DNA from: Nocardioides panaciterrulae
GTDB lineage: Bacteria; Actinomycetota; Actinomycetes; Propionibacteriales; Nocardioidaceae
Assembly: GCF_013409645.1 (NCBI RefSeq)
Contig: NZ_JACCBG010000001.1
Coordinates: 3,532,001 to 3,596,000, forward strand
Reading direction: 5' to 3'
Length of the DNA: 64,000 nt
The notes under the pieces are model-generated. The model had not been told where the DNA came from, did no database searches, and was given only the letters and a program-made list of their open reading frames with translations. Positions 7,332 through 16,146 of the stretch are shown here, in pieces. Each line of letters starts with the position of its first letter. Position 1 is the first letter of the stretch. The position numbers and the translations under genes are program-made.

Positions 7332-8156
7332 GTGAGCATGCCGTCCCTGACCGCGATCGCGGGTGTCCGACAGCGGTACCCGCGCCTGACGCGCGGCGTG
7401 CTCGAACTGGTGCTCGTGCTGGTGCTGTGGCTGGGCTACAGCCTCTCCCGGCTCCTCGCCGACACCGCGATGACGCCCGCGCTGCAGCGCGCGCACGGCC
7501 TGCTGCACATCGAGAAGCACCTCGGCCTCCACTGGGAGGTCCCGCTCAACCAGCTGTTCAGCGCCCACGAGGTGCTGGGGCTGCTCGGAAGCTACTGGTA
7601 CGCCGCGCTGCACTACGTGGTGACCTTCGCCGTGCTGGTCTGGCTCTACCTCCGCGGCCGGCACACCTACCTCCCGGCGCGCCGGGCCCTGGCGATCGCC
7701 ACGATCCTGGGGCTGGTCATCTACCTGATGCTGCCCACCGCTCCGCCGCGGTTCCTCGGCGGCTACGTCGACGTGCTGGACCTGCACGCCGCCGCCGGCT
7801 GGTGGGGCACCGACGCCTCCGCGCCGCGGGGGCTCGGCGGCCTGACCAACCAGCTCGCGGCCTTCCCCTCGCTGCACGCCGGCTGGGCGCTGTGGTGCGC
7901 GATCGCGCTGCACCGGCACGCCCGCTGGTCGTGGGTGAAGGTGCTCGGCTGGCTCTACGCCGTCGGCACCGCCGTCGTGATCGTCGGCACCGGCAACCAC
8001 TGGGTCCTCGACGTGCTGGTCGGCTGGCTGGTCATCGTCACCGGCTTCATGGTCGCCGACGGGCTGCCCGTCCGCGCCGACCGCGACCGCCGGGGCCGCA
8101 TGGGGCCGCCGGACGGGGCGCTGGCCAACCGCCGCGCGCAGCTCGCGGTCGACTGA
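7332..8156 (+). CDS. PAP2 family membrane phosphatase/transferase (AUR1-like)
   Basis: A protein of 274 residues with about six membrane spans. It carries the PAP2_3 signature blocks TAPPRFLGG, FPSLHAGWAL and GNHWVLDVLVG, whose His and Asp residues form the phosphotransfer site. Related proteins are inositol phosphorylceramide synthase-like enzymes or lipid phosphatases; the substrate here is unknown. GTG 7332 is chosen because GGAGAG lies seven bases upstream; ATG 7338 is the alternative. It is transcribed alone, 84 bases after lexA, and converges with the helicase gene. Confidence 0.85.
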   Translation: MSMPSLTAIAGVRQRYPRLTRGVLELVLVLVLWLGYSLSRLLADTAMTPALQRAHGLLHIEKHLGLHWEVPLNQLFSAHEVLGLLGSYWYAALHYVVTFAVLVWLYLRGRHTYLPARRALAIATILGLVIYLMLPTAPPRFLGGYVDVLDLHAAAGWWGTDASAPRGLGGLTNQLAAFPSLHAGWALWCAIALHRHARWSWVKVLGWLYAVGTAVVIVGTGNHWVLDVLVGWLVIVTGFMVADGLPVRADRDRRGRMGPPDGALANRRAQLAVD

Positions 8157-8162
8157 GGCGCG

Positions 8163-10205
8163 CTACCCCTCGGCCAGCCGGGCCAGCGCCTTGCGGACCA
8201 CGGCCGGGTCGGTGGTGGTCCACATCGGGGGCAGGCTGGCCTTGAGGAAACCGCCGTACCGCGCGGTGGCCAGCCGCGGGTCGAGCACCGCGACCACGCC
8301 GCGGTCGGTGGTGGTGCGGATCAGCCGTCCCGCGCCCTGCGCCATCAGCAGCGCGGCGTGGGTCGCGGCGACCTGCATGAACCCGTTGCCGCCGGCCTTG
8401 TCGGCCGCCTTCTGCCGGGCACTCATCAGTGGGTCGTCGGGGCGCGGGAACGGGATCCGGTCGATAAGCACCAGCTGGCAGGTCTCGCCCGGCACGTCGA
8501 GGCCCTGCCACAGGCTCAGCGTGCCGAACAGGCAGGTGTGCGGGTCCTCGACGAACTGGCGGGCGAGCTCGGGCAGCTGCGCATCGCCCTGGGCCAGCGT
8601 GGTCAGGTGCGGCAGCCGCTCGCGCACCACCTCGGCCGCGGCCTCGGCCGCCCGCCGGCTGGAGAACAGCCCCAGCGTGCGGCCGCCGGCGGCGTCGACC
8701 AGCTCGACGATCTCGTCGAGCTGGGCCTTGCCGAGGCCGTCGCGGCCGGGCGGCGGCAGGTGCCGGGCGACGTAGAGGATCGCCTGCTGGCCGTAGTCGA
8801 ACGGCGAGCCCACGTCGAGCCCCCGCCAGGGCAGCGCGTGCTCGGACAGCGCGCCGCCGACCGCCGCGCCCGCGGCGCCCTCGGTGACCCGCTCGCCGGG
8901 CTTCAGCCCGACGCTGCCGGCCACCGAGTTGAAGTCGCCGCCGAGCATCAGCGTCGCCGAGGTGAACACCACCGTCTTGTCGGTCAGCAGCTTGTCGCGC
9001 ATCGGGCCCCAGACCTGCAGCGGCGCCACGCAGAGCCGCGGCGGCACCCGGCTCTGCCCGCCGCTGCCCCCCTCGGAGAGCCACAGCACGTCGGACTCGA
9101 GGTCGGCGGCCATCCGCTCGGCGTACGCGAAGACCTCCTGCACCGTGCCGCGCGCCTGGGTGCGGCCGGCGTCGGCGTCACCGGCGTCGCTCTCGCGGGG
9201 GTACGCCGAGAGGCAGGCGCGCGCGGCGTCGCGCACCAGCACCAGCGCGTCGGCCAGGTGCTGGGGCAGCCGCTCGAAGCGGCCTGGGTCGCAGCCGTCG
9301 ATCGCGTCGCGCAGCGTCTCCCCCGCGTCGGCGAGGTCGTCGGCCTCGGACCCCTCGACGAACCGCTGCGAGCGGCGCGCGGCCCGCTCCACGTCGGGCG
9401 CGGAGAGCTCGTCGGTCGCGGCCTGGGTGACCCGGGCGGTCAGCTCGTGGGCCTCGTCGATCACGACGACGTCGTAGTCGGGGATCATCGGCACGCCCTC
9501 GATCGCGTCGATCGCGAGCAGCGAGTGGTTGGTGATGATCAGGTGGGAGCGGTGCGCCTTCTCCCGGGCCAGCTCGACGAAGCACTCCTGGCCGAACGGG
9601 CACTTCGCCGCGCCGAGGCAGTCGCGGTGGCCGACGCTGACCTGCCGCCACTCGCGGTCGGTGTGCCGCGGGGCGTTGTCGCGCTCGCCGGAGCCGCCGT
9701 TCTCGGCCTGCTCCTCGGCCCAGGACCGCAGCTCGAGGACCTTCTGGCCCATCGAGCCGGCCGGCATCTCCACCAGCGCGCCCTGCTCGTCGGGCACGCC
9801 CTCGCGGATCCGGTGCAGGCAGGCGTAGTTCGAGCGGCCCTTGAGCACGGCGTACGACGCGTCGACGCCCTCCTGCGACCCCACCGCCTCGACCAGGCGG
9901 GGCAGGTCGCGCTCGACGAGCTGGTGCTGCAGCGCGAGCGTCGCGGTGGCGACCACGACCCGCTGGTCGTGCAGCAGGCTCGGGACCAGATACGCCAGTG
10001 ACTTGCCGGTGCCGGTGCCGGCCTGGACGAGCAGGTGCCGGCCCTCGCGCATCGACTCCGCGACCGCCTCGGCCATCGCGACCTGCCCGTCGCGGCGCCG
10101 GCCGCCGAGGGCCGCCACGGCGCCCTCGAGCACCGCGCCCACGCGGCCGGCACCCGAGCTCGGGGCGGTCGTGGAGTCGCTGTCGGCGGCGGAGGTCGGG
10201 GGCAC
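8163..10205 (-). CDS. DinG/XPD-type ATP-dependent DNA helicase
   Basis: A protein of 680 residues of the superfamily 2 DinG/YoaA group. It has the Walker A AGTGTGKS at 62-69, the DEAH box at 250-253, and cysteines between them suited to an FeS cluster (YACLHR, DCLGAAKCPFGQEC). Helicase motifs IV-VI are in the C-terminal half (LFGTLSLWQGLDVPG and a QGAGRLIR block). It should unwind DNA with 5'-3' polarity in repair of replication-blocking structures. The start is GTG 10205. Unlike E. coli dinG, no LexA box was seen in its upstream gap. It ends seven bases from the convergent PAP2 gene. Confidence 0.93.
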   Translation of the reverse strand: MPPTSAADSDSTTAPSSGAGRVGAVLEGAVAALGGRRRDGQVAMAEAVAESMREGRHLLVQAGTGTGKSLAYLVPSLLHDQRVVVATATLALQHQLVERDLPRLVEAVGSQEGVDASYAVLKGRSNYACLHRIREGVPDEQGALVEMPAGSMGQKVLELRSWAEEQAENGGSGERDNAPRHTDREWRQVSVGHRDCLGAAKCPFGQECFVELAREKAHRSHLIITNHSLLAIDAIEGVPMIPDYDVVVIDEAHELTARVTQAATDELSAPDVERAARRSQRFVEGSEADDLADAGETLRDAIDGCDPGRFERLPQHLADALVLVRDAARACLSAYPRESDAGDADAGRTQARGTVQEVFAYAERMAADLESDVLWLSEGGSGGQSRVPPRLCVAPLQVWGPMRDKLLTDKTVVFTSATLMLGGDFNSVAGSVGLKPGERVTEGAAGAAVGGALSEHALPWRGLDVGSPFDYGQQAILYVARHLPPPGRDGLGKAQLDEIVELVDAAGGRTLGLFSSRRAAEAAAEVVRERLPHLTTLAQGDAQLPELARQFVEDPHTCLFGTLSLWQGLDVPGETCQLVLIDRIPFPRPDDPLMSARQKAADKAGGNGFMQVAATHAALLMAQGAGRLIRTTTDRGVVAVLDPRLATARYGGFLKASLPPMWTTTDPAVVRKALARLAEG

Positions 10206-10348
10206 CCGAGAACCCTAACCGCGGCCACGGACACCCGTTCCACGGAGTTCCACAGCCATCGGCCCTCGCGGGCCCTAAGGTGGACCGGTTGCGCCGTACG
10301 CCATCGGGGGCGGGCGCACCGCCCACCGGGCACGAGGACGGGAGAAGG

Positions 10349-11251
10349 ATGGACGAGCACGTCGACTACCTCGAGGTGACGACCGACGACGGCCGGGTGC
10401 TGGAGGTGCTCACCGGCGGCGATCCCGACGGCCTGGCCTGGCTCTACCACAGTGGCTCGCCGAGCGCCGCGGTCCCGTTCGCCCGCTTCGAGGACGCCGC
10501 GCGGCGGCAGGGCTTGCGGATGATCACCTACTCCCGGCCGGGGTACGGCGGGTCCTCGCCGTACTCGTGGGAGGACGGCGCGCCCCGCGTCGTCGACGAC
10601 GTGGCGGACTCGATGACGATCCTCGAGCAGCTCGGGGTCGAGGAGTTCGTGACGCTCGGCTGGTCCGGCGGCGGACCGCGGGCGCTGGCCTGCGGGGCGC
10701 TGCTGCCGGACCGGTGCCTGGCAGTCGCGACGCTGGCCGGGGTCGGGCCCAAGGACGGCCAGGGCCTGGACTGGTTCGCGGGCATGGCGCCGGAGAACCG
10801 CGCCGAGTACGCCGCGGCCGTGCAGGGCCCCGACGCCTACGCGGCCTACCTGACCGAGGACTTCCTGCCGATCCTGCAGACGCCGCTGGCCGAGCTGGTC
10901 GGCGCGATGGGCGGCCTGCTCACGCCGGTGGACGCGGCCGCGTTCACCGACGACCTGGGCGACTACCTCGCCCGCAGCCTGCAGCGCGCCGGCGCGCAGG
11001 GGGTCCGCGGGGTGCGCGACGACGGGCTGGTCGCGACCGCCCCGTGGGGCTTCGACCTCCAGTCGACCCGGGTCCCGGTCGGGGTCTGGCAGGGCCGGCA
11101 GGACGCGATGGTGCCGTTCGCGCACGGCGAGTGGCTCGCCGCGCACGTGCCCGGCGCCGAGCCGCACCTCTTCGACGAGGACGGCCACATCTCGCTCGCC
11201 GTCCGGATCGAGGAGATCCTCGCCGACCTCAAGGTGCTCGCGGGTCGCTGA
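10349..11251 (+). CDS. Alpha/beta hydrolase
   Basis: A protein of 300 residues with the full alpha/beta hydrolase triad: nucleophile Ser in GWSGGG, an Asp in WQGRQDAMVP and His in DEDGHISL. An oxyanion region (LYHSGSPSAA) sits early. The family includes esterases, epoxide hydrolases and proline iminopeptidase-like enzymes; the substrate is not evident. ATG 10349 follows GGAGAAGG. A hairpin right after the stop (11256-11274) probably ends a single-gene transcript. Confidence 0.85.
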   Translation: MDEHVDYLEVTTDDGRVLEVLTGGDPDGLAWLYHSGSPSAAVPFARFEDAARRQGLRMITYSRPGYGGSSPYSWEDGAPRVVDDVADSMTILEQLGVEEFVTLGWSGGGPRALACGALLPDRCLAVATLAGVGPKDGQGLDWFAGMAPENRAEYAAAVQGPDAYAAYLTEDFLPILQTPLAELVGAMGGLLTPVDAAAFTDDLGDYLARSLQRAGAQGVRGVRDDGLVATAPWGFDLQSTRVPVGVWQGRQDAMVPFAHGEWLAAHVPGAEPHLFDEDGHISLAVRIEEILADLKVLAGR

Positions 11252-11255
11252 CCTG

Positions 11256-11274
11256 CCGCCGGCCGCGCCGGCGG
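11256..11274 (+). terminator. Terminator of the hydrolase gene
   Basis: CCGCCGGC and GCCGGCGG form an 8 bp stem around a three-base loop, five bases after the stop codon. Confidence 0.55.
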
Positions 11275-11335
11275 TGACCCCCTCCGGGCGGGCGCGCGGC
11301 CGGCACGCCCGCCGTCAGCGGCTGCCCGGGGTCGG

Positions 11336-11929
11336 TCAGTCGTCGTGGCCCCCGCCCTCCCCGGCGGAGAGCTGGAACGCGGGCCGCCCGGCCCGGCACT
11401 CCGCGCGGACCTCGACACGCCGGCCGCCGTCCTCGGTGCGGCCCTCGAAGGACACCTCGACCCGCTGGGGACCCCGGTCGCTCACGGAGACCGCGTACCC
11501 GGGATCGGGCTGGGCGGCCACCAGACCGGCCTGCACGCCCCGGCAGCCGACCGTGAGGTACCCGCCCCGACCCGCCCAGGTCTCCCGGTGGGTCGCCGTG
11601 GGCGCCGGTCGGTCGGACCCCGAGGTCCCCGGCGAGCCCGGCGGCTGCCCCCCCGAGGAGGGACCCGACGCCGAACCCGACGCCGACCCCGGCGGGGTGG
11701 TCCCCGAGGGGCCCGGAGGAGCCGAGGGACCCGCGGTCGCCGAGGGACCCGGAGCGCCCCCGCCCGGCGCCCGGCCCCCCGTCCCGCCGGGCACCACCGC
11801 GGTCACCGACCGCCCGGGGCCCAAGTCCTCGCCGACGCTGGAGATCACCCACCACACCGCGGCCGAGCCGACCGCCACGACTGCCAGCCACGCCAGCGCG
11901 GCCACCAGCGGCCACCGCCATCGACTCAT
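11336..11929 (-). CDS. Membrane-anchored secreted protein with Pro/Gly/Ser linker
   Basis: A protein of 197 residues that I do not recognise. An N-terminal signal anchor (about residues 5-30) is followed by a low-complexity linker of Gly, Pro, Ser and Ala (about 45-110). A small C-terminal domain with two cysteines follows (VGCRGVQAG and RAECRAGRP), about 80 residues long and beta-rich. It is probably displayed outside the cell. It is divergent from the response regulator gene 59 bp away, so it may be a target or sensory partner of that two-component system. Confidence 0.7.
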   Translation of the reverse strand: MSRWRWPLVAALAWLAVVAVGSAAVWWVISSVGEDLGPGRSVTAVVPGGTGGRAPGGGAPGPSATAGPSAPPGPSGTTPPGSASGSASGPSSGGQPPGSPGTSGSDRPAPTATHRETWAGRGGYLTVGCRGVQAGLVAAQPDPGYAVSVSDRGPQRVEVSFEGRTEDGGRRVEVRAECRAGRPAFQLSAGEGGGHDD

Positions 11930-11988
11930 CCGGTCATCCTGCCGTCCGTCGGGACCGACGCCACCCGGCCGCGGTCTACCGTTCCAGC

Positions 11989-12708
11989 ATGACCAGCATC
12001 CTCGTGGTCGAGGACGACGACGGGATCCGGACCGGCCTGCAGCGCGGGCTGCGGGAGCGCGGCTTCGCGGTCGCGACCGCCGCCCGTGGGTTGACCGGGC
12101 TGGAGCTGGTGCTGCGCGAGTCGCCGGAGGTCGTGCTGCTCGACCTCGGGCTCCCCGACGTCGACGGCCTGACGCTGATCTCGATGATCCGGGCGGCCAG
12201 CCGGGTCCCGATCATCGTGATCACCGCCCAGGACGACGACCCGACGATGGTCCGCGCCCTCGACGGCGGGGCCGACGACTACGTCGTCAAGCCGTTCGGC
12301 ACCGAGCAGGTGGCAGCCCGGATCCGCGCGGTGCTCCGCCGCGGCGGCCGGGAGACCTCGCCGCCCGCGCCGCTGCGGGTCGGGTCGCTGGTCGTCGAGG
12401 AGCGCAGCCGCACCGCCACCCTCGGCGGCGAGACCCTGGACCTCTCGCGCAAGGAGTTCGACCTGCTGCTCCTGCTGGCCTCCCGCGCCGGCGAGGTGGT
12501 CACCAAGCGCGAGCTCCTCGCCGAGGTCTGGCAGCAGGCGTACGGCGGGTCCGACCGGACCGTCGACGTGCACCTGTCCTGGCTGCGCCGCAAGCTCGGC
12601 GAGTCCGCCGCCGAGCCGCGCTACCTGCTCAGCGTCCGGGGGGTCGGCGTACGCCTCGTCGACCCCGAGCCCGTGCCGGACCCCGAGCCCGACTCCGGGG
12701 GGCCCTGA
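11989..12708 (+). CDS. OmpR-family response regulator
   Basis: A protein of 239 residues. The receiver domain (1-115) has the acidic pair in VVEDDD, the phosphoacceptor Asp52 (LLDLGLPDVDG) and the conserved Lys in VVKPFG. The winged-helix effector domain (about 125-230) contains LSRKEFDLLLLLASRAGEVV and the recognition helix near DRTVDVHLSWLRRKL. It is expected to bind 11-bp-spaced direct repeats; candidates lie at 14607-14647. The stop overlaps the kinase start as TGATG, so both proteins are made together. Confidence 0.95.
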   Translation: MTSILVVEDDDGIRTGLQRGLRERGFAVATAARGLTGLELVLRESPEVVLLDLGLPDVDGLTLISMIRAASRVPIIVITAQDDDPTMVRALDGGADDYVVKPFGTEQVAARIRAVLRRGGRETSPPAPLRVGSLVVEERSRTATLGGETLDLSRKEFDLLLLLASRAGEVVTKRELLAEVWQQAYGGSDRTVDVHLSWLRRKLGESAAEPRYLLSVRGVGVRLVDPEPVPDPEPDSGGP

Positions 12709-14057
12709 TGCGCCGCCGCATCTCATGGCTGGTCGTCGTCACCACGTCGGCGGTGGTGGCGGCCTTCGTGATCCCGCTGTGCCTGCTGGTGCGCACCCTG
12801 GCCGAGGACCGCGCGATGGCCGCGGCCGACCAGGAGGCCCGCAGCGTCGCGATCCTCGTCGCCCGGGTGCCCGACGCCGCCCGTCTGCGAGCGCTGGTGC
12901 GGGAGATCGACCGGCGCGGCGCGCCGTCCACCCAGGTGCTCACCGGTGACGGGCGGACGCTGGGCTCGGGCCCGTCGATGGCGGGCGACCCGGAGGTACG
13001 CCGGGCCCGGTCCGGCGAGGCCTTCACGGTCGTCGACGCCCGCGGCGGCCGGGTGCTGCTGCCGGTGGTGGGCCCCCACGGCACCGCCGTGGCGCGCGCC
13101 ACCGTCGCGCCGGCCGAGCTGCGCCAGGGCGTCTCCCGGGCCTGGGCGGCGATCGTCGGGCTGGGTGTGGTGCTGCTCGCGCTCGCGGTGCTGCTGGCCT
13201 CGCGGCTGGGGCGCCGGGTCAGCGACCCGCTGATCGAGGTCGCCGCGACCGCCCACCGGCTTCGCGAGGGCGAGCTGGACGCCCGCGCCGAGGTCCGCGG
13301 CCCCGAGGAGACCCGCGAGCTGGCCCGCGCGCTCAACGGCCTCGCCGAGCGCACCCGGGAGCTGCTCGCCAGCGAGCGCGCCGCCGTGGGCGACCTCTCC
13401 CACCGGCTGCGGACGCCGGTCACCGCGCTGCGCCTGGACTCCGAGGGCGTCGCCGACCCCGAGCTCGCCGAACGGCTCGGCGAGCACATCGCGACCCTCC
13501 AGCGCACCATCGACTCGATCGTCCACGAGGCCCGCCGCCCGGTCCGCACCGATCTGCCGACCGGCTGCGACGCGGTCACGGCGGTGCGCCGGCGGGTGGA
13601 GTTCTGGCGCCCCCTCGCCGACGACCAGGGCCGCGAGCTCCGGGTCGACCTGCCCGCCGTCGCGCTGCGGGTGCCGATGGCGGCCGAGGACCTCGGCGAC
13701 CTCGTCGACGTGCTCGTCGACAACGTCTTCGCCCACACCGCCGAGGGCACCGGGCTGCGCCTGGAGCTGCGCCCGGTCCGCGAGGACACCGGCCCGGTAG
13801 CGGTGCTGGAGGTCGCCGACGCCGGCCCCGGCCTCCCGGTCCGGGACGCCGCCGGCCCCGGCCCGGGACCCGGCCGCCCCGACCGCGCCGGCGCCGGCAC
13901 CGGCATCGGCAGTGGCGCCACCCGGCTCGGGACGACCGGGCTGGGCCTGGACATCGCCCGGCGCGCCGCGGCCGGCAGCGGCGGCCGGCTCTCCACCGGG
14001 CGGGCACCCGAGGGCGGCGCGCTGGTGACCGTGGTACTGCCGCTGCTCGAGGGCTGA
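12708..14057 (+). CDS. Sensor histidine kinase
   Basis: A protein of 449 residues. There are two membrane spans (about 8-28 and 146-165) enclosing an extracytoplasmic sensor of about 115 residues, then a HAMP domain. The HisKA domain has His232 in VGDLSHRLRTP, followed by HATPase_c with DVLVDNVFAHT (N box), DAGPG (G1) and GTTGLGLDI (G2). A Gly/Pro-rich insert sits between the G1 and G2 boxes (about residues 385-400), which is unusual. It pairs with the upstream regulator and probably controls the flanking secreted proteins and redox operon. Confidence 0.94.
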   Translation: MRRRISWLVVVTTSAVVAAFVIPLCLLVRTLAEDRAMAAADQEARSVAILVARVPDAARLRALVREIDRRGAPSTQVLTGDGRTLGSGPSMAGDPEVRRARSGEAFTVVDARGGRVLLPVVGPHGTAVARATVAPAELRQGVSRAWAAIVGLGVVLLALAVLLASRLGRRVSDPLIEVAATAHRLREGELDARAEVRGPEETRELARALNGLAERTRELLASERAAVGDLSHRLRTPVTALRLDSEGVADPELAERLGEHIATLQRTIDSIVHEARRPVRTDLPTGCDAVTAVRRRVEFWRPLADDQGRELRVDLPAVALRVPMAAEDLGDLVDVLVDNVFAHTAEGTGLRLELRPVREDTGPVAVLEVADAGPGLPVRDAAGPGPGPGRPDRAGAGTGIGSGATRLGTTGLGLDIARRAAAGSGGRLSTGRAPEGGALVTVVLPLLEG

Positions 14058-14073
14058 GCGGCGCGGGAGCCGG

Positions 14074-14562
14074 TCAGTCATCGTGACCGGCATGGCCGGC
14101 GGGACCGTCCTCACCGCCGGCGTGCTCGCCACCACGCTCGCCGGGCTCGCCGTCCTCGCCGTCCTCGCCGGGCCTGGCGGCCGTGGCCGCGGTGGCTCGG
14201 GCCCCGCGCGATGCCGTTGCTGTCCCGGCAGTCGCGGCAGCCGCGGTCGTCGAGGTCGCCGGGGCAGCCGGGGCGGCCCGCGGAGATGGCGGGGCCGGCA
14301 GCACCACGGTGTGCACCACGTCCACGACACAGACGCCGTGCTCAAGGTGGGCGTGCCTTGGGCACGGCGCCCAGCGGACCTTGGTGACCGGGCGCGCGGG
14401 ACGCGGGGCACGGTCCGGCTGCTGGCGTACGGCGCTCGTCGCGGCGGCCGGCGTGCCGGCGTCGGGCGGGAGGCCGGGGCTGGTGTGCGCGTAGGCGACG
14501 GCCGAGCCGGCGGCGCCCGCCACGACGGCCAGGGCGAGGATCCAGGCGGAGATGCGTCTCAT
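14074..14562 (-). CDS. Secreted hypothetical protein with two cysteines
   Basis: A protein of 162 residues. A signal peptide (MRRISAWILALAVVAGAAGS) is followed by a Pro/Ala-rich stretch, a short conserved-looking core (WAPCPRHAHLEHGVCVVDVV) with two cysteines and three histidines, and an Ala/Thr then Gly/Glu/Asp-rich tail ending HAGHDD. The His and Cys content could suit metal or haem contact, but no known family is recognised. It diverges from the redox operon across a 131-base region with direct repeats. Confidence 0.6.
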   Translation of the reverse strand: MRRISAWILALAVVAGAAGSAVAYAHTSPGLPPDAGTPAAATSAVRQQPDRAPRPARPVTKVRWAPCPRHAHLEHGVCVVDVVHTVVLPAPPSPRAAPAAPATSTTAAAATAGTATASRGARATAATAARPGEDGEDGEPGERGGEHAGGEDGPAGHAGHDD

Positions 14563-14606
14563 GGCGACAGGCTCGGCGCTCTTGGGTCAGGAGCGCGTCG
14601 GGGGAA

Positions 14607-14647
14607 CCTCAAATCCCCCTCAAGGCCCACCTTGACCCGGACTTGAC
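14607..14647. promoter_or_regulatory. Candidate response-regulator site: paired 11-bp direct repeats
   Basis: CCTCAA occurs at 14607-14612 and 14618-14623, and CTTGAC at 14631-14636 and 14642-14647, each pair with an 11-bp period. The two pairs face each other (CAAGG-CCCA-CCTTG). Eleven-bp direct repeats are typical binding sites of OmpR-family regulators. It lies between the divergent secreted protein gene and the redox operon. Confidence 0.5.
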
Positions 14648-14693
14648 GACGCCATGAGGACGGCTTGGCGTCCCGGCCCGCAGCGTGGCGGCC

Positions 14694-15206
14694 ATGACCT
14701 ACTCGGCATCTTCTCGAGACCGCTACCGGCTCGCGGTCAGCGCGGTCACCGGCGTCTCCCTGGTGGGCGCCCTCACTGCGGCCGGCTGGCTGGCCGGCCT
14801 GGCCTCCCGCGACCACGCGAAGGAGGTTGCGAGCACCCAGGCCGTCGCGGCGCAGCGGTCGCGGGTCGCGGCAGCCGCCGCCGCGAAGGCCGAACGGGCG
14901 CGGGCGCGGTACGACGCCGCACTCGCCCGGCGCGCCCAGCGACCCCACGTGGTGTTGCGCCAGCGACCGGTGCAGACGCGGGTCACCACCCGGTACGTCC
15001 ACGCCACTGCCGGGTCCGCCCCGATCGGCGGCGGAGGCAGCGTGAGCACGCCCCCTCCTCCGGCTCCGGCTGCCGCGCCGCCCCCGGCCGCACCGGCGCC
15101 CGCTGCCCCGCCGCCCGCCCCGCCCGCGGCCGCACCCGCACCGCCGCCCCCACCGCCGCCGGCACCCGCCCCTGCGCCGAGCACAGGCTCCGGGGGAGGT
15201 GGCTGA
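14694..15206 (+). CDS. Membrane-anchored Pro/Ala-rich protein, first gene of the redox operon
   Basis: A protein of 170 residues from ATG 14694 (GTG 14685 is possible). A short cytoplasmic segment and one span (about 13-36) are followed by an Ala/Arg helix probably outside the cell (about 40-80, coiled-coil-like). The end is a long Pro/Ala extension (about 115-160) finishing in SGGGG. It resembles a cell-wall-spanning stalk. It has no FMN-binding domain and no Dxx(S/T)GAT flavinylation motif. Its stop is one base before the ApbE start at 15208. Confidence 0.6.
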   Translation: MTYSASSRDRYRLAVSAVTGVSLVGALTAAGWLAGLASRDHAKEVASTQAVAAQRSRVAAAAAAKAERARARYDAALARRAQRPHVVLRQRPVQTRVTTRYVHATAGSAPIGGGGSVSTPPPPAPAAAPPPAAPAPAAPPPAPPAAAPAPPPPPPPAPAPAPSTGSGGGG

Positions 15207-15207
15207 G

Positions 15208-16146
15208 ATGGCGGCCGCGACCACGTTCTCCGCCCTGGGCTGCCACGTGCACGTGGGTGTGCACGACGCCGCCGACCTGGGGCCGGCGCGCCGGCTCGCC
15301 GAGGAGGTCCTGCGCGACGTCGACGAGGTGTGCAGCCGGTTCCGCGCCGACTCCGACCTGAGCCGGGTCAACCGCCAGCCCGGCCGCCGGGTCGGGGTCC
15401 ACCCGCTGCTGCTCGAGGCGGTCGAGGCGGCGCTCGGTGCCGCCCGGGCGACCGACGGGCTGGTGCACCCACTGCTCGGCCGTCCGCTGGTGCAGCTCGG
15501 CTACGACCGGGACCACGCCCGGCTCACCGAGTGCCCCGGCGCTCCGGTGGTCCCGGTCACCCCGCCGGGCCCGCACGCCTGGCGCGAGGTGCGCCTCGAC
15601 CCCGACGGCGCGATCCGGATCCCGGCCGGCACCGCGCTCGACCTCGGCGCGACCGGCAAGGCCTGGGCGGCCGACCTGGTCGCCGCGGCCTTCACCGCCG
15701 GGCTCACCGGGCCCGCGGTCGTCAGCGTCGGCGGCGACCTCGCGCTCGCGACCCCCACCGGCCGGCCGGTGCATCCGCCCTGGCCGGTCGCGGTCGCCGA
15801 ACGACCCGGCGACCCGGTGCAGGCCCTGGTCACGCTCGATCACGGCGGCCTGGCCACCTCCAGCACCCAGGTGCGCCGCTGGACGCGCAACGGCGTACGA
15901 CGCCATCACCTGCTCGATCCTCGCACCGGCCAGCCGGTCGCCGGCGTGTGGCGCACGGTCACCGCGACCGGGGCGACCTGTGTCGCCGCGAACACCGCCT
16001 CGACCGCCGCCGTGGTCCTGGGCGAGCAGGCCCCCGACTGGCTGCTCGGGCACGGCGTCGACGCCCGGCTGGTCGCCGCCGACGGCACCGTCCGCACGGT
16101 CGGTGCCTGGCCCCAGACCCCCCGCGAGGAAGGGACAGCCGCATGA
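15208..16146 (+). CDS. apbE: ApbE-family FAD:protein FMN transferase
   Basis: A protein of 312 residues. ApbE landmarks in order are SRFRADSDLSRVN near residue 43, the FAD-binding LDLGATGKAWAAD, VSVGGDLA, HHLLDPRTG and TCVAANTASTAAV. It uses FAD and Mg2+ to attach FMN to a threonine or serine of a redox partner. No lipoprotein signal is present, so it probably acts in the cytoplasm, or the N-terminus differs. ATG 15208 is preferred over GTG 15199 because GGGGGAGG lies upstream. The stop overlaps the next start (ATGA). Confidence 0.9.
   Translation: MAAATTFSALGCHVHVGVHDAADLGPARRLAEEVLRDVDEVCSRFRADSDLSRVNRQPGRRVGVHPLLLEAVEAALGAARATDGLVHPLLGRPLVQLGYDRDHARLTECPGAPVVPVTPPGPHAWREVRLDPDGAIRIPAGTALDLGATGKAWAADLVAAAFTAGLTGPAVVSVGGDLALATPTGRPVHPPWPVAVAERPGDPVQALVTLDHGGLATSSTQVRRWTRNGVRRHHLLDPRTGQPVAGVWRTVTATGATCVAANTASTAAVVLGEQAPDWLLGHGVDARLVAADGTVRTVGAWPQTPREEGTAA

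Noticed and set aside
14500..14562. Possible ApbE flavinylation motif DAGTPAAATS in the secreted two-cysteine protein
   Set aside because: The known motif has Dxx(S/T)GAT with fixed spacing inside an FMN-binding domain; here the spacing and the Gly are wrong and no such domain exists.
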